Below are positions 34,653 to 43,650 of a stretch of 64,000 bases of DNA, piece after piece. The position numbers and the translations under genes were made by a program. The stretch spans positions 124,001 to 188,000 of the forward strand of contig CAWDEY010000026.1 in assembly GCA_963801505.1 (NCBI GenBank). Direction: 5' to 3'. The notes under the pieces were generated by a model. That model worked only from the letters and a program-made list of their open reading frames with translations, had not been told where the DNA came from and made no database searches. Every line of letters starts with the position of its first letter. Position 1 is the stretch's first letter. Origin of the DNA: JAOUFP01 sp963801505. GTDB taxonomy: Bacteria > Nitrospirota > Thermodesulfovibrionia > Thermodesulfovibrionales > UBA6898.

Positions 34653-36008
34653 TTACTGCATGGATTCCCGTATGGCTTTGGAGACTTCTCTGCCAATCCT
34701 GTTTATCAGTCTGATATCATCACCTTCGAGCATGACCCGAATTTTAGGTTCAGTCCCTGATGGTCTGACCAGTATCCTTCCCCTGCCCTCCAGTTTTTTT
34801 TCCGCGGCCCGTATCGCATCCATAATCGCAGGGACTGATCTTATATCCTGGATCTTGCCAACCTCAACATTTATAAGCACCTGGGGGAAAAGTTTTACAG
34901 GTGAGGCGAGCTTTGAGAGATAAACGTTTTTGTTCTTCATGAGGTTAAGCACCTGTACAGCTGTGATCTGGCCATCGCCTGTAGTATTGTAATCGAGGAA
35001 TACTAAATGGCCTGATTGCTCCCCTCCGAAATTATAATCATCTGAGAGCATCTTTTCAACAACATAACGGTCCCCTACTTTTGTCCTTATGAGTTTTATA
35101 TTGTTTTTTTCAAGGTACTTTTGAAGGCCAAGGTTGCTCATGACAGTAGCTACAACCGTGCTTTTCTTTAGTTCACCCCTTGCATCCATATCAACAGCGC
35201 ACATCCCCATAATCTGGTCGCCGTCTATAATACCCCCCTTTTCATCGCAGAAGAGGGTCCTGTCGGCATCTCCGTCATGGGCAATGCCTATATCCGCCTT
35301 ATGCTGCATCACCGCCTTTCTGAGGCCCTCCATATGCAATGCGCCGCACCTGTTGTTTATGTTTATGCCGTCCGGCCTGTCGTTTATAGAAACAATATCT
35401 GCTCCAAGTTCTCTCAGAAGCCATGGGGTGGTCTTATATGCAGCTCCGTTGGCACTGTCCACCACAATCTTCATGCCCTCAAAGGTAACACCCTTTTTCA
35501 GTGTTGATTTTATATATTCTATGTAACGGCCTGTTGCGTCATCAAGTCGGAAAGCCTTTCCCACTTCTTCACCTTTGGCCCTGTATCGTCCGATGGAATC
35601 GTCCTTTACGAGTTCCTCTATCCTCTTTTCAATGTCATCAGGAAGTTTAAACCCGTTATAGGAAAAAAACTTTATCCCGTTATCATAAAAAGGGTTATGC
35701 GATGCGGATATTACAACTCCCGCATCGATCCTGAGGGTCCTGGTCAGAAAGGCGATTCCAGGAGTAGGCAGTGGCCCGACAAGAGTAACGTTCATGCCCA
35801 TTGAGCAGATGCCTGAGGTCAAGGCGCTTTCTATCATATACCCTGAGAGACGGGTGTCCTTTCCGATAAGGACCATATTCCTGCCATGCTGCTCTTTTCT
35901 TAGCACTATCGCAGCCGCCATCCCAACCCTGAGGGCGTTTTCAGGCGTCATCGGGTATGTATTGACCCTTCCTCGGATACCATCCGTACCAAATAGGCTC
36001 ATTCTCAT
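34653..36008 (-). CDS. glmM: Phosphoglucosamine mutase
   Basis: Converts glucosamine 6-phosphate to glucosamine 1-phosphate for peptidoglycan and LPS. 451 residues. FGTDGIRGR near the start, phosphoserine Ser103 in VISASHNPFYDNG, metal loop HDGDADRTLF, sugar-binding GGEQSGH, and phosphate loop VRPSGTEPKIRV. It is last in the cdaA-cdaR-glmM operon and overlaps cdaR by 4 bp. In other bacteria GlmM binds and inhibits CdaA. Confidence 0.98.
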   Translation of the reverse strand: MRMSLFGTDGIRGRVNTYPMTPENALRVGMAAAIVLRKEQHGRNMVLIGKDTRLSGYMIESALTSGICSMGMNVTLVGPLPTPGIAFLTRTLRIDAGVVISASHNPFYDNGIKFFSYNGFKLPDDIEKRIEELVKDDSIGRYRAKGEEVGKAFRLDDATGRYIEYIKSTLKKGVTFEGMKIVVDSANGAAYKTTPWLLRELGADIVSINDRPDGININNRCGALHMEGLRKAVMQHKADIGIAHDGDADRTLFCDEKGGIIDGDQIMGMCAVDMDARGELKKSTVVATVMSNLGLQKYLEKNNIKLIRTKVGDRYVVEKMLSDDYNFGGEQSGHLVFLDYNTTGDGQITAVQVLNLMKNKNVYLSKLASPVKLFPQVLINVEVGKIQDIRSVPAIMDAIRAAEKKLEGRGRILVRPSGTEPKIRVMLEGDDIRLINRIGREVSKAIRESMQ

Positions 36009-36646
36009 CTCCTCGATATATTTATCGTAACTTTCACAGTCTCAACATCTGGCGTTACATTCAGACCGCCGGTATCAATATCAACTTCCTGGCTCATGGG
36101 TCTTATGGAATCCGCGATATATATAGGCTCTGTTTTAAGTATATGCAGCCTTAGCACATCAGACTTCAACCCTTTTATAACAACACTCTTAGGTTCAACT
36201 TTGACCGAACTCACAATATATCCATCTCCGGGCTCACCGGTCAATACCGGATTGACCAGAAAAGTCCTTGAAATTGTCTCATCCAGCTTTATCTTGACGG
36301 CTGAGGGGCTAATATTCACCACTGACAATGCATAGGGAAGTTTTACATCATCCTTGTTTATATAAAAAATTTCCGTGCCTTTCTTGGCTTTGTCAAGATC
36401 AACATATACCCTTACATCAGAGGCCTTCAGATTTTTCATCGGCCGCTCATGTCCCCTGATAGTAACGCCGATTGTTTTAACGCTGGAACTTACTATTCCT
36501 ACATTAGCTGGTATATTCTTAAACTCAAGCGGAATATCAAAGGCAATCTCCGACTGTCCCCTGGAGGTCACATAAAACCACAGGAATACGGAGATCAGCA
36601 CAGCAGATATCTTCAGACCAATATTTTCAGTCAGCAGTTTCTTCAT
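36005..36646 (-). CDS. cdaR: YbbR-domain protein (CdaR)
   Basis: 213 residues: N-terminal membrane helix about 8-27 and two to three extracytoplasmic YbbR repeats (for example VGIVSSSVKTIGVTIRGHE and VNPVLTGEPGDGYIVSSVKVEPKSVVIKG). CdaR modulates the diadenylate cyclase CdaA. It overlaps cdaA and glmM by 4 bp each, giving strict translational coupling. It is shorter than firmicute CdaR, which usually has four repeats. Confidence 0.9.
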   Translation of the reverse strand: MKKLLTENIGLKISAVLISVFLWFYVTSRGQSEIAFDIPLEFKNIPANVGIVSSSVKTIGVTIRGHERPMKNLKASDVRVYVDLDKAKKGTEIFYINKDDVKLPYALSVVNISPSAVKIKLDETISRTFLVNPVLTGEPGDGYIVSSVKVEPKSVVIKGLKSDVLRLHILKTEPIYIADSIRPMSQEVDIDTGGLNVTPDVETVKVTINISRR

Positions 36647-37410
36647 TTTTTGCTCTTTTTAACAGTAAAGATATCTGTCAGCATATCTCTCAGCGTACCC
36701 ATATCCATCTTTTCTTCAATCTTGCCGCCAAGCCCGACTGATATGAAACCAGTCTCTTCTGAAACAATAATGGCAAGGGCATCGGTCTCCTCCGTAAGTC
36801 CTATTCCGGCCCTGTGTCTTGTGCCTAACGACTTGCTCAACTCAGAACTAAGCGTTATCGGTAGAAAACATCCTGCTGCAGCAACCCTGTTTCCTTTAAT
36901 TATCACTGCCCCGTCATGGATCGGGGATGAGGGATGAAAAATGCTCAGCAACAGCTCCTTCGACACCCGCGCGTCAAGGCTTGTCCCGATCTCAACAAAA
37001 TCCTTAAGGCTTGTGTCCCTTTCAATCACGATGAGAGCGCCTATTTTTCTGTTGGCCAGGGATACAGCAGCCCTGACAATCTCCTCCAGCGACTTCAGTT
37101 CCTCTGCTGAAGCGAAATTCAGAAACTGGGCCTCTCCTATATGGGCGAGTGCCCTTCGTATCTCGGGCTGGAACAGTACGATCATTGCTATGACGATCTG
37201 GGCCCAGAAACTCTGCAAAAGCCAGTCTATCGTGAAAAGCTCAAGATACCTGGATGCCAGTGAGGCAAGGAGCAGGATTGTGAGCCCTATCATCATCTGT
37301 GCTGCTTTTGTTCCCTTGACAATCAGAAGAAGGCGATACAGTATAATCGACATCAGGGTGATGTCGAGGATATCAAGGACCCATCTGTGCTCTTTTAATA
37401 TTTCTAACAT
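36643..37410 (-). CDS. cdaA: Diadenylate cyclase
   Basis: Makes the second messenger c-di-AMP from two ATP. 255 residues: three membrane helices in the first 80 residues, then the DAC domain with IHDGAVIIKG (DGA at 166-168), GCFLPI, and GTRHRAGIG (RHR at 198-200), the catalytic signatures. It is the first gene of the cdaA-cdaR-glmM operon. c-di-AMP controls potassium and osmolyte balance and wall synthesis where studied. Confidence 0.96.
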   Translation of the reverse strand: MLEILKEHRWVLDILDITLMSIILYRLLLIVKGTKAAQMMIGLTILLLASLASRYLELFTIDWLLQSFWAQIVIAMIVLFQPEIRRALAHIGEAQFLNFASAEELKSLEEIVRAAVSLANRKIGALIVIERDTSLKDFVEIGTSLDARVSKELLLSIFHPSSPIHDGAVIIKGNRVAAAGCFLPITLSSELSKSLGTRHRAGIGLTEETDALAIIVSEETGFISVGLGGKIEEKMDMGTLRDMLTDIFTVKKSKK

Positions 37411-37605
37411 TTTAAACAGACCTGCAATATCGGATTTTGTTTATTATATATCAAGCCCTTCTAAATTTCATAAGTTCTTTCATCCGCCGTAATTTTAATC
37501 GTAGCGGATTCCCCGGGACAAGAGGGAGGGATTATTTGTGGAACCCCGAAGCAGAGCTTCGAGGGATTCTTTTGATTAAATCCGGTTTTTACAGGTCGAT
37601 CAAAT

Positions 37606-37635
37606 TTGACAACAGAATACATAATAGCTTATTAT
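37606..37635 (+). promoter_or_regulatory. Promoter of initiator tRNA
   Basis: TTGACA at 37606-37611 and TATTAT at 37630-37635, 18 bp apart; the start would be about 37642, five bases before the tRNA. Upstream, 37411-37600 holds a CCCCGAAGC/GCTTCGAGG hairpin but no gene. Confidence 0.7.
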
Positions 37636-37646
37636 ATTACTTCTGA

Positions 37647-37723
<77 letters not shown>

Positions 37724-37735
37724 AATAAAATCAAC

Positions 37736-37762
37736 GGTCTGCAAGAATGCAGGCCTTTTTTA
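37736..37762 (+). terminator. Intrinsic terminator after tRNA-Met
   Basis: GGTCTGCA AGAA TGCAGGCC followed by TTTTTT, 13 bp after the tRNA end. The stretch 37763-37982 beyond it shows no gene. Confidence 0.85.
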
Positions 37763-37982
37763 TTATATTTTTAGCCGTTCTACAGGGGGTATGGCTTTAA
37801 AAGCCTCTCCCGTCAAGGCTTTACAGATGATGCAACTTGGCAAAATACGGCATTCCCCTGTCGATTTTCTAACCATTTTTTACCCAAAGTCCATTACCTG
37901 ATTTATTAACCCCACTGATATATCTGTCTCTTGGATTTCTTAAGTTGCTGAGCAACTTCTTCAATGGTAAGCGTTATTTCAT

Positions 37983-38834
37983 CTAAGGGTTATCGCTCCA
38001 ACTCTCACGGATAACCATCCATTCGCCTTCCTTCTTCGCCATCTCTATTGTGCCATACTGTTTCTGTTTTTCCAAAAAACCGGTTACATAGAGTATTCCC
38101 TGGTCACCGTTTTCGTAGCCTTCGGTTATTTCAGGATCTTTGGGTGTCATCGCGACAGCGAGCTGCAACAGCGCCTTTAGCTCATCGCCTGAAGTGTTCT
38201 CCAGTGCTCCCGGAGGTGCTGATTTTTTGATCTCAGCGATGTCCATATTCAGGACCTTTCTGTTATGCGCAAGATAAGCCTTGCCCAATGCTCCGCCGCC
38301 GGAGGGAAGCTTCGTGCCGGCTTTTTTGTTCGGAACAGGCTCGATCGATGCTGCCAGGGTGATATCATAACTGTACGGAATGTCTCTGAAAGACTTCTGG
38401 GGAGAAGTCGTGCGGGAGCGGCCCTCGATCTTACCGGAGTCAAGGGTTTTGGCCTCGAAGACATGATAGCTCGATCCACCGGATTCCCGCATGCCGAAGC
38501 TCTTATACATCACTTCGTAGTTTATGACCTGTTTCTCGGAGTTGATTATCTGGCGCACGCAGTGAAGCTTGCCGGTTTCGATCAGTTTTAAGATCTCAAA
38601 CTCATCGCGGACCGTTTTAGCCGGCACCGGGACATCACACATAAGCACTACCACATCCTGTTTATTCTTATCGAAAAAGCCCGGCTGTGCATATGCGTAC
38701 ACCTGGGTCATCTCGATTGCCTTCCCATCCACCATCAGCCTTCCCCTGGCGAGGTTTTCTGCATCTGCTGCCGGCAACCCGGATATGGCAAGACTAAGAC
38801 ATACTGCAATAAATGCTGCAAAACTTTTTTCCAT
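37983..38834 (-). CDS. Exported protein of unknown function
   Basis: About 283 residues with a clear signal peptide (KSFAAFIAVCLSLAISGLPAADA). The mature part has mixed beta segments (MVDGKAIEMTQVYAYAQPG, VYAYAQPGFFDKNKQDVVVL) and no motif that I recognise. I chose ATG 38834 (MEKSFAAF) because AGGAGG lies 9 bp upstream. It is divergent from the mla operon and alone on its strand. Confidence 0.75.
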   Translation of the reverse strand: MEKSFAAFIAVCLSLAISGLPAADAENLARGRLMVDGKAIEMTQVYAYAQPGFFDKNKQDVVVLMCDVPVPAKTVRDEFEILKLIETGKLHCVRQIINSEKQVINYEVMYKSFGMRESGGSSYHVFEAKTLDSGKIEGRSRTTSPQKSFRDIPYSYDITLAASIEPVPNKKAGTKLPSGGGALGKAYLAHNRKVLNMDIAEIKKSAPPGALENTSGDELKALLQLAVAMTPKDPEITEGYENGDQGILYVTGFLEKQKQYGTIEMAKKEGEWMVIRESWSDNP

Positions 38835-39016
38835 GCTTTCATTCCTCCTCATTCAGATCTCCTCGGTAATGGCGCTTCCAATAATTATATCCTCTTATAA
38901 ACTTCCCCCATGGATAATAAATAGTCCTCGCGTTCATCAACAATAATATTTGTACCAGGGGAATTATATCAACTATATCCAGACATCAAGAGAAGAACGC
39001 GTACCCCGGGAAGGGG

Positions 39017-39044
39017 TTGAGGATTTTCCCCCGGAATGTATAAT
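39017..39044 (+). promoter_or_regulatory. Promoter of the mla operon
   Basis: TTGAGG at 39017-39022 and TATAAT at 39039-39044, spacing 16, about 75 bp before mlaE. The remainder of 38835-39119 is featureless apart from this. Confidence 0.55.
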
Positions 39045-39119
39045 AGAAGTAAGCCTGAAGAAGGGCTGTTGAGACAGGGGCTGACTTACAGCAATGAAAG
39101 GTAAGGTCCGACAATAAGC

Positions 39120-39893
39120 GTGAATACCCTTAGACTTAAAGAACTGCTATATGACCTGCAGGACTTCTATCTGCTGTCAGTCAGAGGGCTGCTCGGCATT
39201 GTCACAAAACCTTTTTACTTCAACGACACCATAGAGCAGATGGATTACGCCGGCGCCGGGTCGTTTTTCATAATTGTTCTGGTATCTCTGTTCGTAGGCA
39301 TGGCCCTGTCATTGCAACTCTCCGCCGAGCTTTCGGTTATGGGACTTAAGACCTATACAGGCAAGATAGTCGGCATAGCGATAATAAGGGAACTGGGGCC
39401 GATGGTTGTCGCGCTGGTCTACACAGGACGGGTGGGAGCAGGTATGGCCTCTGAACTGAGCTCGATGGTACTGGGGCACCAGGTCGACACGCTCCGCGTT
39501 TTTGGCGTTGATCCCATCAGAAAGCTGGTCACACCCAGGATTATCAGCGCGCTGGTTATGCTTCCCGTGCTGACGATTATCGGTGATCTGGTGGCGCTCC
39601 TGGGGAGCTATTACATAGCTGTCTTCATCAGCCATCAAAGCGGCACGTTCTTCTGGAGCTCTATCCGGCAGGTACTTACCTTTCAAAATGTCTTCTCCGG
39701 CAGCTTCAAGCCGTTTATCTTCGGTTTTCTGATCGCCTCCATCTGCTGTTTTATGGGGCTCACAGCAAAAGGAGGCTCACAGGGCCTGCGGCGCGCGACA
39801 ACACAGGCTGTTGTACTTTCTATCGTCACGATCATTATCTTTGATTTTGTCCTGACAAGGGTCCTGCTTTTTGTCCTGGGGTTTTCCGTATGA
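39120..39893 (+). CDS. mlaE: Lipid-transport ABC permease MlaE
   Basis: Permease of the inner-membrane MCE complex that moves phospholipid between membranes. 257 residues, six predicted helices. Family features are GIAIIRELGPMVVALVYTGRVGAGMASEL and the C-terminal GLTAKGGSQGLRRATTQAVV. It starts with GTG at 39120 after AAAGGTAAGGT and overlaps mlaF by 4 bp. Confidence 0.95.
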   Translation: MNTLRLKELLYDLQDFYLLSVRGLLGIVTKPFYFNDTIEQMDYAGAGSFFIIVLVSLFVGMALSLQLSAELSVMGLKTYTGKIVGIAIIRELGPMVVALVYTGRVGAGMASELSSMVLGHQVDTLRVFGVDPIRKLVTPRIISALVMLPVLTIIGDLVALLGSYYIAVFISHQSGTFFWSSIRQVLTFQNVFSGSFKPFIFGFLIASICCFMGLTAKGGSQGLRRATTQAVVLSIVTIIIFDFVLTRVLLFVLGFSV

Positions 39894-40618
39894 TCGTCTT
39901 TGATAAGGTATCGTTTGCGTATAACAAGAAAAACGTCCTCAGTGACGTGAGCTTCTCAGTTGAGTTCAATGAACGTGTCGCCATCCTCGGCGGAAGCGGC
40001 TATGGCAAGACAACGATCCTGAAGCTTATTTTGGGACTGATCAGGCCTGACTCAGGAAGGATTCTCATAGACGGAGACGATATAACTGAAAAAACAGAGG
40101 AAGAACTTAGAGAGCCAAGGAGAAAATTCAGTATTGTTTTTCAGGAAGGGGCGCTCTTTGATTCATTGAACGTGAAGGAGAATGTGGCCTTCTGCCTGCG
40201 GGAGTATAAACGCCTCTCCGAGGAGGAGATTGACCGGAAAGTCCGGGAGATCCTGAGGGTCGTAGACGTTGAGTCTGCCATTTATCTGACGCCGGAGGAA
40301 CTCAGCGGGGGCATGCACCGCAGGGTCGCTATCGCACGCTCGCTTGCAGGGTGCGACGCGAAGATGATTCTCTACGATGAACCGACGTCCGGCCTGGACC
40401 CGGTCAATGCCGAGAATATCTGCAGGCTTATAGTGAGTCTTGCTGAAAGAGGGGAAGGTTTCATGATCGTGACGCACAAGATTACGGATGCGTTGAAAGT
40501 CGCTCAACGGTTCATGTTCCTCAAAGACGGCAAAATTCTGCTTGATGGGAATAGTGAGGAACTAGTGGCCACTGCCAACCCCGACATAACGCAATTTCTC
40601 AGCGAACTGAGGTCCTGA
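39890..40618 (+). CDS. mlaF: Lipid-transport ABC ATPase MlaF
   Basis: 242 residues. Walker A GGSGYGKTTILK, Q-loop VFQEGALFDSLNV typical of MlaF, signature LSGGMHRRVAIARSL, Walker B MILYDEPTSGLDP, and H-loop VTH. Couples ATP use to MlaE. It overlaps mlaE by 4 bp, and mlaD follows after 45 bp with SD GGAGGAGG. Confidence 0.95.
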   Translation: MIVFDKVSFAYNKKNVLSDVSFSVEFNERVAILGGSGYGKTTILKLILGLIRPDSGRILIDGDDITEKTEEELREPRRKFSIVFQEGALFDSLNVKENVAFCLREYKRLSEEEIDRKVREILRVVDVESAIYLTPEELSGGMHRRVAIARSLAGCDAKMILYDEPTSGLDPVNAENICRLIVSLAERGEGFMIVTHKITDALKVAQRFMFLKDGKILLDGNSEELVATANPDITQFLSELRS

Positions 40619-40663
40619 GCAAACTGCAGAGATTATAGACTTATCAGGAGGAGGAAGAGATGT

Positions 40664-41725
40664 ATGTATGAGATAAAAAAACAGCTTGCCTGGTCAAAGC
40701 TTAAAGTCGGGATAGTCATAAGCATTGCGCTTGCAGCGCTCCTGCTGACAGTTCTTTTTACCGGAGATATCACCAATTTAATTTCCCCGAAGGAGTTGAT
40801 CAAAGCCGATTTCACGGACGTCGGAGGACTGCGTAGCGGCTCCCCTGTCTGGTTTGCCGGCATCGAGGTCGGGGCAGTGAAAAATATCGGCCTCAGTCAT
40901 CAATATGGCACTGTTGTTACTATTGCGGTAAATCGCGATGTCCTGGGTTATCTGAAAAAAGACTCCCAAGCTACCGTGCGGACGATGGGGCTTCTCGGCG
41001 ATAAATACGTAGAGCTCAGTTCCGGCTCTGCTGCTGCTCCGGCTCTCCGGCCCGGGGAAATGCTTCAGGGCGCGACTGAAACCGGCCCACAGGATATGGT
41101 CGCCACCGGGGCGGTACTGCTTAAGAAGATGGACGATGTTGTCGGACAACTGGGATCACTGCTTGCAACGATCGGGGAGGGCAAGGGGACCGTTTCTCAG
41201 CTGCTCAAAGATCCCACTCTCTACAATAATCTAAAAGACGCCTCAAAACATATTTCAGAGATTACCGCTACAATGCAAAGCGGCAAAGGCTCAATGGGGA
41301 AGCTTATCAGTGATGATCTGCTTTACAACAGGCTGCTGGCAGCCTCAGAATCCATGGAAAGTTTCAGCAGTAAATTAAACAAAGGCCAGGGGACCCTTAA
41401 CCGGCTTGTTGAAGACCCTGCGCTCTATGACCGGCTGCTTGGCACAACCTCCAATTTCGAAGAATTCAGCTCGAAACTCAGCAAAGGCCGGGGGACCCTG
41501 GATCGGCTTGTCGAAGACCCACAACTGTATGAAAATCTCACTCAGGCCTCCGGCCGTCTCTCTGCGATACTGCAGAGGGTCGAAAAAGGTGAAGGGGCCG
41601 CGGGCGCTCTGGTGCGTGACGAGGAACTGGCGCAAGAGCTCAAAGATGCAATAAAAGAATTGAAGGGATTAACGGCTGACATAAGGAAGAACCCGAAGAA
41701 GTTTTTCAAGTTCAGCATCTTCTGA
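40664..41725 (+). CDS. mlaD: MCE-domain substrate-binding protein MlaD with repeat tail
   Basis: 353 residues: membrane helix about 16-36, one MCE domain about 43-125 (ADFTDVGGLRSGSPVWFAGIEVG), then five imperfect repeats of about 33 residues, each with KGxGTLxRLVEDPxLYxxL (for example KGQGTLNRLVEDPALYDRL, KGRGTLDRLVEDPQLYENL). The tail is longer than in the E. coli protein and may form an extended coil in the periplasm. The last gene of the mla operon; mlaB and mlaC are not seen. Confidence 0.93.
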   Translation: MYEIKKQLAWSKLKVGIVISIALAALLLTVLFTGDITNLISPKELIKADFTDVGGLRSGSPVWFAGIEVGAVKNIGLSHQYGTVVTIAVNRDVLGYLKKDSQATVRTMGLLGDKYVELSSGSAAAPALRPGEMLQGATETGPQDMVATGAVLLKKMDDVVGQLGSLLATIGEGKGTVSQLLKDPTLYNNLKDASKHISEITATMQSGKGSMGKLISDDLLYNRLLAASESMESFSSKLNKGQGTLNRLVEDPALYDRLLGTTSNFEEFSSKLSKGRGTLDRLVEDPQLYENLTQASGRLSAILQRVEKGEGAAGALVRDEELAQELKDAIKELKGLTADIRKNPKKFFKFSIF

Positions 41726-41802
41726 CAGGCACGACCTTTTTCATCTGTGATTTTCCTGGCCTGTGATAATATTGAATCATTGATATGTTATAAGAGGGAA
41801 CG

Positions 41803-42144
41803 ATGCATATTGACGGATATGTCTTTGGCAGGATAATCATTGACAGCAGGACCTACACAACTGATTTAATCCTCTATCCTGACAGGGTTGATTCTTCCTG
41901 GTTGAGAAAGGAAGGCCATTATCTCCAAAAGGAGGACCTTCCCGGTATTGTAAAAGCAAAACCTGATGTCCTGGTCATAGGCACAGGCAATATGGGCGTG
42001 ATGAAGGTGCCTGAGAGTACGATAAAATATTTTGAAGAACATGGTATTGAGGTCCATGTCGCAAAGACCGGGAAGGCGGTTGAGATCTTCAATGAGTTGT
42101 CTGAAAACAAAAAAGTAATAGCCGCCTTCCACCTCACCTGCTGA
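41803..42144 (+). CDS. Mth938-domain (DUF498) protein
   Basis: 113 residues with the Mth938-like fold: IDGYVFGRIIIDSRTYTTDLIL, then VLVIGTGNMGVMKVPE and a conserved GIEVHVAKTGKAVEIFNEL. Homologues are found in bacteria, archaea and a mitochondrial complex I assembly factor (NDUFAF3), but the bacterial role is unknown. It has its own start with GAGGGAACG upstream. Confidence 0.85.
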   Translation: MHIDGYVFGRIIIDSRTYTTDLILYPDRVDSSWLRKEGHYLQKEDLPGIVKAKPDVLVIGTGNMGVMKVPESTIKYFEEHGIEVHVAKTGKAVEIFNELSENKKVIAAFHLTC

Positions 42145-42264
42145 GTTGCAGACGCCTGAAAAATGATAGTAGACACAACAAAAAAATCCAGCGCATGAGA
42201 AATCCGTTCCGCTGACTTTATCTTTGGGCACTCATTGCTACAACCATAAGAGTCAGACGAAGAT

Positions 42265-42399
42265 ATGAATAAAGAATCGAGACCCCAGAGGCGTGATATA
42301 AAGGCGACTATCTATCTGTTATGCGTGCTCGCCTTAACTCACTTCAATTTACTTTTGCCTTCACAAGTCCCAACTGACATGCTGATATTCCGCTCATAG
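42265..42399 (+). CDS. Possible 44-residue membrane peptide
   Basis: A short ORF with one hydrophobic segment (IYLLCVLALTHFNLLL). No SD is visible, so it may not be translated. Otherwise 42145-42443 is empty. Confidence 0.25.
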   Translation: MNKESRPQRRDIKATIYLLCVLALTHFNLLLPSQVPTDMLIFRS

Positions 42400-42443
42400 T
42401 TCAGAAAATGCCCGGATGGTATAATATATCACTGGATATATCA

Positions 42444-42710
42444 ATGAAAAATATAGTCCGTCACATCCTCTATCCATTGATCGCACCAGCGTTATTGGTG
42501 GAATTATACTTCACCCCAAAGAACGTGTTTGGTTGCGCTACCCGAGGCTATATGGCCATAGCTCTGGTTTTTATTTCCCTCGGGCTCGCGTTTTGGAGCA
42601 CGTATAAAGCAAGGGAGACGCTGAAAACAGGAAAGAGGAACCTTTGGTGGGTGATTACCACTCTCATTCTTATGTCACCAGCCCTTCTTCTCATAGGACC
42701 ATTGAGGTAG
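42444..42710 (+). CDS. Small membrane protein, unknown
   Basis: 88 residues from MKNIVRHILYPLIAP with three hydrophobic segments (about 8-22, 34-50, 66-82). A start 12 codons upstream is also possible. No family recognised. It lies between the Mth938 and lipoprotein genes, with no clear SD. Confidence 0.55.
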   Translation: MKNIVRHILYPLIAPALLVELYFTPKNVFGCATRGYMAIALVFISLGLAFWSTYKARETLKTGKRNLWWVITTLILMSPALLLIGPLR

Positions 42711-42902
42711 AGTTAATGTTATGTTTGAAATCGTTGACAGTCTGTCTTTTCCGGGAATATAATGCCTCGCAATACAAAAGAGAATATTGTACGTAAATAA
42801 ATGGCGGGTGGGCGAATATAATAAAACAATTTACCTCACAATGAGATTCCCTTCGGTCTTGCCGGAGGAAGTCTTAAATCAAATGACAATGGGAGAAACT
42901 CT

Positions 42903-43391
42903 ATGAGACGAATATTAATGCTGACAATTACACTTCTGATGTTAGGAATAGTTATGTCCTGTGGCGGCAGTGACGGCTCTGACGGAGCGCAATCAAAGGT
43001 TGTACTGATAAATCGTTCCGGGTCTGTGTCACCCGCCTATATGTCTGAAGAAACCATAACAGTCGAAAATGAATCCATGCATATTAAACGCACAGGCGGA
43101 GAAAAGATAATCAGCGGAGATTGGACCATAACTGTTACGCAGGATGAAGCTGCTGCTATCAAAAACTTATGCAATATGGTCAACCCATTGACCGACAAGG
43201 ACACTGTTTCTGATACAGGGCCAATAGGCGGCGGACTCTCGGAGGTCCATTTATCTGACACCGTATATTATAATGGCTGGGTAAATGACCCTGCCGGTTC
43301 GCAACCCAAATATCATGCGTTTTCCCCTGATGTAAGGAATTTGGCAGATTATATTAACAGCCTTGTAGCCAAATACGGGGTTTTAACTTAA
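42903..43391 (+). CDS. Putative lipoprotein
   Basis: 162 residues with a lipoprotein signal (ILMLTITLLMLGIVMSCGGSDGSDG; Cys20 after IVMS). Mature part of about 140 residues, mostly beta, unknown family. SD GGGAGAAA before ATG 42903. Confidence 0.7.
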   Translation: MRRILMLTITLLMLGIVMSCGGSDGSDGAQSKVVLINRSGSVSPAYMSEETITVENESMHIKRTGGEKIISGDWTITVTQDEAAAIKNLCNMVNPLTDKDTVSDTGPIGGGLSEVHLSDTVYYNGWVNDPAGSQPKYHAFSPDVRNLADYINSLVAKYGVLT

Positions 43392-43591
43392 GGGTCCGCC
43401 TGACCTGCCAAAACGCTCAAGAGGGAGGCGGGATTAGCCGCTTTTCTTTTTCATTACTACATTGCGTCCCTCGCCCCTCAAGCGTAGTGTTAAATGTAAT
43501 AAATGTTTGGATCAGTCCCCACGCTTCCATTATCATTACCACCAATGATCCCGGTGAGAACAAACCTCCGGCGCAATAAACGTTGGTCATA

Positions 43592-43633
43592 TTTCATTTT
43601 AAGGAATATTAGGCTATAGTAAAATACTATATC
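43592..43633 (+). promoter_or_regulatory. Likely serS promoter with dyad
   Basis: TTTCAT (43592-43597) and TATAGT (43615-43620), spacing 17; overlapping the -10 is ATAGTAAAATACTAT, a perfect 6-bp dyad that may be an operator. Upstream to 43392 no gene is seen. Confidence 0.4.
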
Positions 43634-43650
43634 TGAAAGGGAGTTTTAAG

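Noticed and set aside
36096..36335. Antisense open frames in cdaR and cdaA
   Set aside because: Mirror images of conserved coding sequence.
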